This document shows positions 26,104 to 33,346 of a DNA stretch of 64,000 nt, in pieces. The translations under genes were made by a program, and so were the position numbers. Positions within the stretch are counted from its first letter, which is position 1; each line of letters begins with the position of its first letter. The notes under the pieces were generated by a model. That model saw only the letters and a list, made by a program, of their open reading frames with translations, was not told the origin of the DNA and did no database searches. The stretch is from Oscillatoriophycideae cyanobacterium NC_groundwater_1537_Pr4_S-0.65um_50_18 (GTDB taxonomy: Bacteria; Cyanobacteriota; Cyanobacteriia; Elainellales; Elainellaceae), in contig JACQYI010000009.1 in NCBI GenBank assembly GCA_016208305.1, positions 186,001 to 250,000 of the forward strand. The letters run 5' to 3'.

Positions 26104-26133
26104 CAAGCCTCTCAAAGAATGTAGGGATCTTGA

Positions 26134-26174
26134 GTGGGCTTGATGAGGAGGAAATCACACTTCACCAAGCCCAC
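26134..26174 (-). promoter_or_regulatory. Hairpin in the riboswitch expression platform
   Basis: GTGGGCTTG (26134-26142) pairs with CAAGCCCAC (26166-26174), nine perfect base pairs, between the aptamer and the transporter start. On the minus-strand RNA the segment GUGAAG (plus 26160-26165) can also pair with the CUUCAC at the 3' side of aptamer helix P1, so the two folds could exclude each other. No U-run follows, which favours translational or antitermination control over a simple terminator. Confidence 0.5.
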
Positions 26175-26190
26175 AAACCATGTGGACTCA

Positions 26191-26329
26191 GTGAAGGTCT
26201 CGCTTACAAAAGCTTTACTATTTAAAACTTGTCGCCCCAGCCAGGCTCATCGCCAGCATGTTGACTTAAGGCGAACTAGCAGAACTTGACTGTAAACAGA
26301 CGGTTCAGCTAGCAGCTACTCCCCTTCAT
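26191..26329 (-). promoter_or_regulatory. yybP-ykoY (Mn2+) riboswitch aptamer
   Basis: On the minus strand the RF00080 hallmarks occur in order: GAAGGGGAGTAGC at the 5' side (26314-26328), GTCAACATGCTGG in the middle, and GCGAGACCTTCA at the 3' side (26192-26203). UGAAGG at the start and CCUUCA at the end close helix P1. These are the conserved metal-binding loops of the manganese riboswitch. It lies 88 nt before the GDT1-type transporter ATG, and this family is regularly found before such exporters, which it switches on when Mn2+ is high. Confidence 0.9.
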
Positions 26330-26441
26330 AGCTTGAATCTACTGGTTTTTTGCCTGACCTGTCAATGGGGAAAGAACGGATTTGTGGTGGGGAAAACTCG
26401 CCTGCCCCTGCCCACATCCCCTCACAACGGCTCAAATATCC

Positions 26442-27059
26442 CTAATCCTGCGGCAGCTCCAAGTGAAAGAGTTCGCCAATTTTCGTATATTCAACGGCAC
26501 CGCCCAACCGCGTGATCGGCTTCATCCGCATGGTGTCTACCAACCCCATCTCGGCTCGGTAGAGATCCTCACGCACATGAAATCTCACAACTCGTCCCAG
26601 CACCATGACATTGGTTGCCCCTTCAATGGGCGTAATTTGAGTCACCTTACATTCCATCGCGATCGCAGCTTCTGCAATTCGAGGCGGACGCACATCTACC
26701 GAAGCGATCGTTTTCAGATGGGCGGTTTCAAATTCATTTACGCCATAGGGCACCTCAACGGCTGTGCGGATCATGGCATCCGCTAGGGCTTCATCGACCA
26801 CATGGCAAACGAACTCATCCACCTGTTTGACGTTGCGTAGCGTATCTTTCTCTCTCGGCTCTTTGCGGCGATAGGCCACCGAAAACATCAGCGTCGGCGG
26901 AAATCCGGCTACAGCATTGAAAAACGAGTAAGGCGCAAGATTGGGCACACCCTCAGCGCTAATGGTGGAAACCCAGGCGATCGGGCGGGGAGCAACGATG
27001 CTAGTCAGCAGGCGATAAGGAGCAGGATCGGCCATCTCGGAGGGCACAAAAGAAATCAC
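26442..27059 (-). CDS. Flavin reductase family (FMN-binding split-barrel) protein
   Basis: The 205-residue protein has the flavin-reductase pattern RLLTSIVAPRPIAWVSTISA near the N-terminus, NLAPYSFFNAVAGFPPTLMFSV and VTQITPIEGATNVMVLGRVV. Such proteins bind FMN and transfer electrons from NAD(P)H to free flavin or to a partner oxygenase. GAGGAG precedes the GTG start at 27059. It follows the Moco oxidoreductase by 55 bp and is the last gene of the minus-strand redox cluster, so it may be part of that unit or simply co-transcribed. The substrate is unknown. Confidence 0.85.
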   Translation of the reverse strand: MISFVPSEMADPAPYRLLTSIVAPRPIAWVSTISAEGVPNLAPYSFFNAVAGFPPTLMFSVAYRRKEPREKDTLRNVKQVDEFVCHVVDEALADAMIRTAVEVPYGVNEFETAHLKTIASVDVRPPRIAEAAIAMECKVTQITPIEGATNVMVLGRVVRFHVREDLYRAEMGLVDTMRMKPITRLGGAVEYTKIGELFHLELPQD

Positions 27060-27114
27060 TCAAAACTCCTCGTCACTTTTTGGGTAAGTCTAGATGGGGT
27101 AAGTCTAGTTTAAG

Positions 27115-27837
27115 CTAGAGTCCGGCAAACCACTCATAGCCTTTATCCTCCCAGTATCCGGTCATCGGATAAAGCTGTTTCGTGAGGGTGATCTCAGTGA
27201 CCCATTTGCTCTGCTTGTAGCCCAGCTTAATGGGAGATGCGAGCCGCAGCGGTGCGCCATTTTCGGGAGACAGGGGTTGACCATTCTTTTGATACACCAT
27301 CAATGTTTGCGGATGCATTGAAGAAACGAGATCCCAGCTTTCGTAATAGCCATCTGCTGACTTGAAATAGACATATTTTGCCCCTGGTTTAGGCTTTGCC
27401 AGCGCGATCAGATCGCGCAATGGCACCCCTCCCCACTGGACAACGGCCGCCCATCCTTCGACACAAACATGCCGAATCACCATCGAGGTCGAGGGCATGC
27501 TTTGCAGTTCGGCTAGATTGAGCGTAAAGGAGCGCTCGACATCCCCATTGACGGACAAAAGATAAGATTGGGGATCAATCTTGGGGGTGCCCTGAAAAGA
27601 GTTGATCAACAGGGCTTCAGGTTCGATCGCGCTTAAGGGCAGATTGGGAATGAGTTTTTGAGGGTTGAGCAGCAGTTCCTCAACGCTCTGGTTTAGTGGC
27701 TCAAAGACGCTATTGACCTGATCGCTGTAAAGGCTGGTGCCACAGCCACCCAACACTAAACCCAGCCCCGAAAGTCCAGATAGCTGAAGCAGACGACGAC
27801 GAGACAGCAAGCGATCGGAGATTGAAGGGGATTCCAC
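27115..27837 (-). CDS. SUOX-like molybdopterin-dependent oxidoreductase, Tat-exported
   Basis: An N-terminal Tat signal (SRRRLLQLSGLSGLGLVLGG) runs into a Cys (GGCGTS) that could be a lipobox. The domain of about 160 residues is an oxidoreductase molybdopterin-binding fold of the sulfite-oxidase family: the Mo-ligand Cys in VIRHVCVEGWAAV, then WGGVPLRDLI, SADGYYESWDL and GYKQSKWVTEI. Family members include MsrP (YedY), which reduces methionine sulfoxide in periplasmic proteins. This one is shorter than MsrP, so I do not name it so. The best start is the GTG at 27837 behind TTGAGG; the frame reaches a TTG at 27849. A membrane cytochrome b gene lies 78 bp upstream, the MsrPQ-like arrangement. 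Confidence 0.88.
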   Translation of the reverse strand: MESPSISDRLLSRRRLLQLSGLSGLGLVLGGCGTSLYSDQVNSVFEPLNQSVEELLLNPQKLIPNLPLSAIEPEALLINSFQGTPKIDPQSYLLSVNGDVERSFTLNLAELQSMPSTSMVIRHVCVEGWAAVVQWGGVPLRDLIALAKPKPGAKYVYFKSADGYYESWDLVSSMHPQTLMVYQKNGQPLSPENGAPLRLASPIKLGYKQSKWVTEITLTKQLYPMTGYWEDKGYEWFAGL

Positions 27838-27915
27838 GAAAGACCTCAACTAAAATACTGCAACAAGGGCAAAATGGGTGATGAACCATCTAAGGAATCG
27901 ATCGACTAAGGGAAC

Positions 27916-28527
27916 TTACCAAAAGATTGAATTAATCAAACGTAAACCGCCCACCCTTAGCGCCATCAACGAATGCACAAGAGAAAATAGAAGTACCGTC
28001 GGAACGCTGATAAAGTGAACCACTCGTAGCGCTTGCCAGCTACCAAATAGATCCACAATCCAGTGAAACTGAGCAGGCTTGTACATACCCAGCCCCGTGA
28101 GAACCGCCAGCAGCAAGATGGGAATTACTGCCGTGTAGAGCAGGCGATGCCAAGCATAGGCTTTACGCTTAGGGTTGCGTCCTGTTTGCAGCGCCTTCAA
28201 GTCTGATGCACTCGCAAACCGCCGCTGCCAGCGCCGAGAGATCAGAATATATAGACCGTACCACAGCAAGTTCAGCGCAAAAAACCACATAGCGGCAAAG
28301 TGCCAATGCCTGCCGCCCGCGAGCCAGCCGCCCAGCAGAAACGGTGTGGGGAACTGCCAGCCGCCTCGTCCGCCGAACACAGGATTAGCATTGTAAATTT
28401 GCAGTCCGCTTGTGATCATCAACAATAAGCTAATGATATTGACCCAGTGAAATACCTTGGCAAGGATAGTCTGATGCGGTATCGGCGGGGCTTTCGATCG
28501 CTTTGCGGGTGCAGGGGATGAAGTCAT
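27916..28527 (-). CDS. Membrane cytochrome b (b561/b6-type)
   Basis: The 203-residue membrane protein has four or five helices and heme-ligand-like histidines: HQTILAKVFHWVNIISLLLM (helix 1), GGRHWHFAAMWFFALNLLWY (helix 2), AYAWHRLLYTAVIPILLLAVL (helix 3) and LRVVHFISVPTVLLFSLVHSL (helix 4). It matches the cytochrome b/b6-domain family that feeds or drains electrons for periplasmic Moco enzymes. Placed just upstream of the exported Moco oxidoreductase, it is the likely membrane electron partner of that enzyme, in the manner of MsrQ for MsrP. Direction of electron flow is not shown by the sequence. Confidence 0.88.
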   Translation of the reverse strand: MTSSPAPAKRSKAPPIPHQTILAKVFHWVNIISLLLMITSGLQIYNANPVFGGRGGWQFPTPFLLGGWLAGGRHWHFAAMWFFALNLLWYGLYILISRRWQRRFASASDLKALQTGRNPKRKAYAWHRLLYTAVIPILLLAVLTGLGMYKPAQFHWIVDLFGSWQALRVVHFISVPTVLLFSLVHSLMALRVGGLRLINSIFW

Positions 28528-28570
28528 AAGATGAAAATTAGGATGAGTGAGTTATGAGGTAGAGATATTT

Positions 28571-29320
28571 TTAGAGGGGCAGCGGGGGAAAGAGCGGAGC
28601 CAGCCAAAGCTGAACCTTGAGATCCCAGCCGAGGAGAATCGCGATCGCTGTTCCCGCCAGCAAAAACCCACCGATCCGTTGCAACAGAGCGCTGTGAGGA
28701 CGCAGACTCAACAGCCGCTGACTCACATAGCGACCCCCATAGGCGATCGCCAGCAGCGGTAGCCCTGTGCCAATGCCAAAGAAGAGCAGCAGCACAAAGG
28801 CAGATCCAGCCTGTCGCTGAACCGCCGCTAAGATAAGGATACTGCCTAGAACAGGGCCTGCGCAGGGTGTCCAGAGCAAACCTAGCTGTGTGCCCAGCCA
28901 AAACTCGCCCATTAGCCCTATAGGCTTCTTTGTTTCTTTGGCTATGGGCAGGGTAGGCACTAAGCTGAATAGGCGATAGCTCCACTGGGGAAAAATAGCC
29001 AGTAAGCCTAGCGTCAGCAGCAGGACGATCGCCCCATTTCTCAGCAGGGTTGCCAGTCCGGTTAGCCAGGTGGCGGTAATGCCTAACAAGCTCCCTATAA
29101 AAGCAAAGCCGCTGATCAGTCCTGCTACCAGCACCAGAGGAGCCAGCCTGTGAGATTGGAGCGATCGCCCCACCAACAGAGGCAGGATCGGCAGAACGCA
29201 AGGGGAACATACGGTCAACAATCCGCCTAAGAAAGCCAGTCCGGCTGATACGGGAGAGGCCGATAGCGAAGCGGCTCCCACGGGTGAGATGGCCAACGGC
29301 CAAAGTGAAAAAGTCATCAT
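28571..29320 (-). CDS. CcdA/DsbD-type transmembrane thiol-electron transporter
   Basis: The 249-residue, six- to seven-helix protein has the CcdA fold with Cys38-Ser-Pro-Cys41 in LTVCSPCVLPILPLLVG (helix 1) and Cys153 in LLWTPCAGPVLGS (helix 4); together these give the membrane-embedded cysteines that shuttle electrons from cytoplasmic thioredoxin outward. Its ATG overlaps the stop of the thioredoxin-like gene (ATGA), so the two are translationally coupled partners. In cyanobacteria CcdA homologues serve cytochrome c maturation; the extra Cys and the neighbours suggest a separate, dedicated copy for this cluster. Confidence 0.9.
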   Translation of the reverse strand: MMTFSLWPLAISPVGAASLSASPVSAGLAFLGGLLTVCSPCVLPILPLLVGRSLQSHRLAPLVLVAGLISGFAFIGSLLGITATWLTGLATLLRNGAIVLLLTLGLLAIFPQWSYRLFSLVPTLPIAKETKKPIGLMGEFWLGTQLGLLWTPCAGPVLGSILILAAVQRQAGSAFVLLLFFGIGTGLPLLAIAYGGRYVSQRLLSLRPHSALLQRIGGFLLAGTAIAILLGWDLKVQLWLAPLFPPLPL

Positions 29321-29970
29321 CCTGCGGCTAAGAGCTGCTGAATCAGAGTTTCGGTCTCCCCATAGGCACCTTCTCCGATATGGTCATAGCGGATCCGCCC
29401 TTGGCGATCGCTCAAAAACAGATGCGGCCAATACCGATTTTGGTAAGCGTTCCAGGTTTTGAACTCGTTATCCACAGCGTTGGGATAAGTAATCTTGGCT
29501 TGGTCTAAAGCGTTCTGAATGTTGCCAATGTCGCGTTCAAAAGGAAACTCTGGTGTATGAACCCCAACGATCGTCAATCCCTGGGAGGCATACTTTTGAT
29601 GCCACTCCACTACGTAAGGCAAGGTGCGCTGACAGTTAATGCAGGAAAATGTCCAGAATTGCACCATCACCACTTTGCCTGCAAGCCCGGCGATCGTCAG
29701 AGGTTCAGAATTGAGCCATTGCTGGATGCCTTGAAACTCTGGCATCGCTTCTCTGGCGGGAGGCAAGCTGGCATCAGACAGTTGAGCCATCTCAGTCGAG
29801 AGACTGCCTGAACTGGAGGTGGATTGCTCAGCCCTGGCTACGGCTAGATGCGGCTGACGATTGAGGTAATGAATCCCGGCTGCTGCCGCTGCGCCTGCTG
29901 CCCCAAAGCTCAGATAGCTCAAAACCTTGCGTCGGTTGGGGCGATCGGAATTTGTCCAGTCGTCTCTCAT
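29317..29970 (-). CDS. Exported TlpA/redoxin-type thioredoxin-like protein
   Basis: The 217-residue protein has a Tat-like leader (PNRRKVLSYLSFGAAGAAAA) and a spacer (about 40-85). A thioredoxin fold follows with active site Cys110-Ile-Asn-Cys113 (FWTFSCINCQRTLPYV), the TIVGVHTPEFPFE insertion, and a WPHLFLSDRQGRIRYDH segment. The SCINC site and insertion are those of the DipZ/TlpA-like redoxin group that takes electrons from CcdA/DsbD partners. It should act outside the plasma membrane, passing thiol electrons from the coupled CcdA-like protein to a substrate that may be one of the neighbours. Confidence 0.88.
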   Translation of the reverse strand: MRDDWTNSDRPNRRKVLSYLSFGAAGAAAAAGIHYLNRQPHLAVARAEQSTSSSGSLSTEMAQLSDASLPPAREAMPEFQGIQQWLNSEPLTIAGLAGKVVMVQFWTFSCINCQRTLPYVVEWHQKYASQGLTIVGVHTPEFPFERDIGNIQNALDQAKITYPNAVDNEFKTWNAYQNRYWPHLFLSDRQGRIRYDHIGEGAYGETETLIQQLLAAG

Positions 29971-30142
29971 AAATGTTGACCTGAATGTTGGCCTGAATGT
30001 TGGCCTTAGTGATAGTGAGGAATGGGCAATCGGCTTCTAGTCTCTTAAGGAGTAACCTCTTTGGGAGTTCAGGTTTCACCTCATGACCCATCCCATGTTT
30101 TGAGCAATGTGCAATTTAATTCTGATAACTTTGCTGAAATAA

Positions 30143-30457
30143 TTACTTTGCTGGGGGCTGCTGCATGGCATCACCAGGACTCTGCATAGCATCGCCTTTG
30201 TTCATCGCATCGCCGCCCATTGCATCCCCTTTATTCATCGCATCACCGGGACTTTGCATGGCATCGCCTTTGTTCATTGCATCACCGGGACTCTGCATGG
30301 CATCGCCTTTGTTCATTGCATCAGCCGGACTTTGCATTGCATCAGCCGGACTTTGCATCGCATCAGGAGAGACAGATGTAGGCTGAGTCGTGCAGGCAGA
30401 CAAACTGGCAATCAGGGCAAAACCAGCGACCAAACTAAACATTCTCTGAGTCATCAT
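30143..30457 (-). CDS. Methionine-rich repeat lipoprotein
   Basis: The 104-residue precursor has a lipoprotein signal (MFSLVAGFALIASLSAC, lipobox Cys22). The mature part of 83 residues is eleven DAM units spaced by NKG, QSPG, QSPA or GG, such as DAMNKGDAMQSPG. Every Met of the mature protein falls in a DAM unit, about 13% Met. It resembles the low-complexity methionine/aspartate repeat proteins (MXKDX type) of proteobacteria. Methionine-rich periplasmic peptides such as MrpX of Azospira act as sacrificial oxidant scavengers recycled by a YedY-type reductase. GGAGAG precedes the ATG. It is the first gene of the minus-strand redox cluster, 172 bp before the thioredoxin gene. Metal (copper) binding is an alternative role. 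Confidence 0.8.
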   Translation of the reverse strand: MMTQRMFSLVAGFALIASLSACTTQPTSVSPDAMQSPADAMQSPADAMNKGDAMQSPGDAMNKGDAMQSPGDAMNKGDAMGGDAMNKGDAMQSPGDAMQQPPAK

Positions 30458-30752
30458 TTCTCTCCGAAATAGTTAGGTTAAGCAGCACAACAAATTGAGC
30501 CGCTTTTAATTAAGCAACTCGTCAGCTGTATGCGGTCTAAAAGACTATTGCTAAAACTTCAGGTATGCCTAAATGCGTTAGCAGTCAGCGACTGCACCGA
30601 CAATTCACAGTATTGGCGGGCAACCTGAGAAACAGCTTAATGACGCATAAGAAAACTCAAATCATGCTGTTAATCTCAGCTTATTCAATCCTTAACTCAT
30701 CCGATTCCAGAGTTCTTCTAAGATACTGGCATCTTCATCTGAGCGAGGTTTT
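30458..30752. other. Divergent intergenic region (295 bp)
   Basis: It separates the methionine-rich lipoprotein gene (leftward) from the ABC-transporter binding protein (rightward). GAGCGAGG just before 30753 is the ribosome-binding site of the binding protein. No repeat or other gene is evident; both promoters should lie here. Confidence 0.4.
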
Positions 30753-31970
30753 ATGAGACAGTATCCTGACGAAGCTGAGCAGTACGTTGCCCGATTCACA
30801 GCTTCTTTACTGAGGCGGCGCAGTTTCCTTAAGTGGTGCGCAGCCTTTAGTACAGGCGCTCTCATTACTCAAGTCGCTTCCTGCACACAATCTACCCCTT
30901 CTTCGGGCAGCACCTCTCCTAGCTCCAGCGCGAGCAGCCCCACCACCGGAGAACTGCCTGTGACGATTCCAATGGAGGAGCTGATTGCCAAAGCCAAAGC
31001 CGAAGGACAACTCCGCGCCTATGGTATGCCGCCCGATTGGGCCAACTGGAAAGGCTGCTTTGATGCGCTTAAGGCAAAGTATGGGACTGAAAGCATCTAT
31101 GAACCCGAAGGCGGCTTGTCTTCGGCTGAGGAAGTGCAAAAGTTTTTGGCGGAAGTCAACAAGCCTGTCGGTGATATTGCCGATGTGGGCATTCTGTTTG
31201 GCCCTGAAGCAAAGGCCAAGGGCGCAACGGCAGCATATAAGGTATCGCGCTGGGCTGATATTCCAGATAACCTTAAAGATCCAGATGGGCACTGGGCCTC
31301 TAACTACGGTGGTGTCCTAGCCTTTGCTGTGAATCCTGACAAAGTTGGATCGGTACCCAAAACCTGGGCAGAACTGCTGTCGGGAAATTTCTCCAATATG
31401 GTGGCGGTTAACGGCGATCCGCGTCAGTCAAACAGCGCCTTGCTGGCGGTAATTGCGGCGGCCTACGCCAATGGCGGCAGCATTGACGATATTGAGAAAG
31501 GCGTCGATGCCTTCGCCCAACTCAAACAAAAAGGTAACTTTACCCCTGCAAAAGCAGATACAGCAGGCTTGCAATCCGGCGAGGTCGGCATTGCTATTAA
31601 ACCTGATTTCTTGGGGCTGACCGATCGCGACAAGTTTGCAGGCAATCCCAAAATCGAGGTGGTGATTCCCGAAGATGGTGCGGTTGCGACCAGCTACGCC
31701 CAAATCATCAATCGCGTTGCGCCTCATCCTTATACCGCTCGTCTCTTCCAGGAATACATCTTCTCGGATGAAGGTCAGCTTGAGATGCTGAAGGGCTATG
31801 TGCGTCCGACCTTGATTGACAAACTGACCATTCCTGCTGACCTCAAGGCCAAGCTTCCCGATGCAGCGCAGTACAAAAAAGTGGTTCCGGCGATCGTCGA
31901 TACCCAAAAGCTAGAAGCAGCCAAAAAAATTGTCACAGAGCAGTGGGGACCCAAGGTTCTAGGTCAGTAG
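30753..31970 (+). CDS. ABC transporter extracellular solute-binding protein
   Basis: The 405-residue protein has a twin-arginine-like leader (RRRSFLKWCAAFSTGALITQ) ending in VASC, a lipobox, then a Ser/Thr-rich linker and a class-II periplasmic binding fold (LRAYGMPPDWANWKGCFDAL, YEPEGGLSSAEEVQKFLAEV, GGVLAFAVNPDKVGSVPKTW, GEVGIAIKPDF, FSDEGQLEMLKGYVRPTL). The fold is of the Fe(III)/polyamine/phosphonate group (AfuA/PotD-like). It precedes two permease genes and an ATPase, giving one importer. Mobile repeats now occupy the 488 bp before the first permease. The substrate cannot be told from sequence alone. Confidence 0.88.
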   Translation: MRQYPDEAEQYVARFTASLLRRRSFLKWCAAFSTGALITQVASCTQSTPSSGSTSPSSSASSPTTGELPVTIPMEELIAKAKAEGQLRAYGMPPDWANWKGCFDALKAKYGTESIYEPEGGLSSAEEVQKFLAEVNKPVGDIADVGILFGPEAKAKGATAAYKVSRWADIPDNLKDPDGHWASNYGGVLAFAVNPDKVGSVPKTWAELLSGNFSNMVAVNGDPRQSNSALLAVIAAAYANGGSIDDIEKGVDAFAQLKQKGNFTPAKADTAGLQSGEVGIAIKPDFLGLTDRDKFAGNPKIEVVIPEDGAVATSYAQIINRVAPHPYTARLFQEYIFSDEGQLEMLKGYVRPTLIDKLTIPADLKAKLPDAAQYKKVVPAIVDTQKLEAAKKIVTEQWGPKVLGQ

Positions 31971-32072
31971 GGACTGCACACAAAATAAAACCGAATAGTT
32001 TTTTGGAAGTGCCTGCGCTCCATGCAGCATGACCCAAAAACTATTCCAGGTTAAAGGAGGATTCTAAGTTTC

Positions 32073-32233
32073 AGAGGCTGTTTGAAAAGTCCAATTATGG
32101 GTAGCGAAACGTTTCAGATCCCCCTAAATCCCCCTTCAAAAGGGGGACTTTGAATTCATTTTCCCTTTTTAAGGGAGCAGAGGGGAGCAGCAGGTGCCTA
32201 AAGATCACAGCCGACCCCTTTCAAACATCCTCT
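32073..32233. repeat. 161-bp palindromic mobile element, copy 1
   Basis: The ends AGAGGCTGTTTGAAAAG and the complement of AGAGGATGTTTGAAAGG form inverted repeats (15 of 17 match). The inside has CAGATCCCCCTAAATCCCCC, AGGGGGACTTTGAATTCATT and an AGGG-rich right half. It shares its ends with the element at 50543-50752 and its core with the insertion in the NACHT gene. It lies between the binding-protein and permease genes of the ABC importer. No transposase is encoded. Confidence 0.75.
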
Positions 32234-32243
32234 TAGCTTTATC

Positions 32244-32358
32244 TAAGTAGCTGGGACTCATTGAAGAGAAACTCTATGTAGGTTGGGTGAGGCACGTAGC
32301 TTGTTTCCCGCAGGGTAACCCAGCACCTGCTATTAATTCCACCCACCTGCTTATCAAT
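32244..32358. other. Second repeat-like stretch before the permease gene
   Basis: It begins AAGTAGCTGGG, like the end of the inverted-repeat element at 49118-49243, and includes GTAGGTTGGGTGAGGCACGT and CCCGCAGGGTAACCCAGCA. The TTCCCGCAGGGTA motif recurs in the element near 50690. It looks like a partial or degenerate repeat copy; no gene is seen. Confidence 0.4.
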
Positions 32359-32458
32359 ACCTTAAGTGATCTGGAGCTGGCAAAAAGATGGCAAAAAATT
32401 GTCGCAGGCTTTGGGACAACAATCCACGAAAACGAGTAGATTCGCTGTGGGTATTCTC

Positions 32459-33334
32459 ATGACTTTAGCTATCAAACCAGCCCGATCGTTTTGGGTGCGC
32501 TATCCCTGGGTTTCTACGGCGCTGGGGCTAGCTCCTATGGCGATCGGACTCATTGCTTTTTTGGTGCTGCCGATTCTGCTGATGGTGGTTAGCTCTTTTC
32601 AGACCGAGCAGGGCTGGTCGCTGAGCAACTATTTTGATACGGTACGAGGCGAGTATCTGCGGGCGTTTGCCACGACCCTAGAGATTTCTCTGGTGACGGC
32701 GATTGTGGGTGGGGTGCTGGGCACCTTGACAGCGATCGCCCTAGCTTGGGGCACCTCTAACCTCAACAATGGCTTACTCACGCTGGCTAGTGTAGCGGCT
32801 AACTGGGGTGGCGTGCCTCTGGCGTTTGCCATGATTGCGACGGTGGGCAACTCAGGCTGGATAACGGAACTGTTGCGATCGATCGGCTTTGACCTCTACA
32901 AACAGGGGTTCACCATCTACGGCAATTTGGGGCTGATTCTCACCTATACCTACTTTCAATGGCCGCTGATGCTGTTGCTCATGCTGCCCGCTGTGCAGCG
33001 GTTTCGGCAGCAGTGGCGCGAAGCCTCTGAGAGTCTAGGGGCAACCCGCAGTCAGTTTTGGCGTTGGGTGGCGATTCCCATTTTGGCACCCTCCATGATT
33101 GGCGGTATGGCGCTGCTGTTTGCCAATGCCTTTGGTGCCCAGGCAACGGCCTTTGCCTTGGCAGGCGGCGCGCTGAATTTGATCACGATTAAGATTACAT
33201 TTTTGGTCAAAGGGCAAACGGACTTTAATCCCGGTTTGGCTAATGCTCTGGCTGTTGAGATGACGGTTGTGCTGGCGATCGCTGTCATCATCTACCAGAG
33301 CACCAATCAACGTGCCCGTCGCTGGATGAAATAG
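32459..33334 (+). CDS. ABC transporter permease (first subunit)
   Basis: This inner-membrane permease has six or more helices (GLAPMAIGLIAFLVLPILLM first) and the binding-protein-dependent transport loop EASESLGATRSQFWRWVAIPIL, which docks to the ATPase. The ATG at 32459 gives a typical cytoplasmic N-terminus; the frame opens 31 codons earlier at a GTG (32366), but that extra piece resembles no permease. It forms the heterodimeric channel with the next permease, 12 bp downstream. Confidence 0.85.
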   Translation: MTLAIKPARSFWVRYPWVSTALGLAPMAIGLIAFLVLPILLMVVSSFQTEQGWSLSNYFDTVRGEYLRAFATTLEISLVTAIVGGVLGTLTAIALAWGTSNLNNGLLTLASVAANWGGVPLAFAMIATVGNSGWITELLRSIGFDLYKQGFTIYGNLGLILTYTYFQWPLMLLLMLPAVQRFRQQWREASESLGATRSQFWRWVAIPILAPSMIGGMALLFANAFGAQATAFALAGGALNLITIKITFLVKGQTDFNPGLANALAVEMTVVLAIAVIIYQSTNQRARRWMK

Positions 33335-33346
33335 CGAGGTAAAACC

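Noticed and set aside
27115-28527. Naming the pair msrP and msrQ
   Set aside because: The Moco protein is clearly shorter than MsrP and its substrate residues cannot be judged by eye; only the family and the arrangement are supported.
32366-32458. N-terminal extension of the first permease from the GTG at 32366
   Set aside because: The 31 extra residues are hydrophilic and unlike permease N-termini; the ATG at 32459 gives a normal start.
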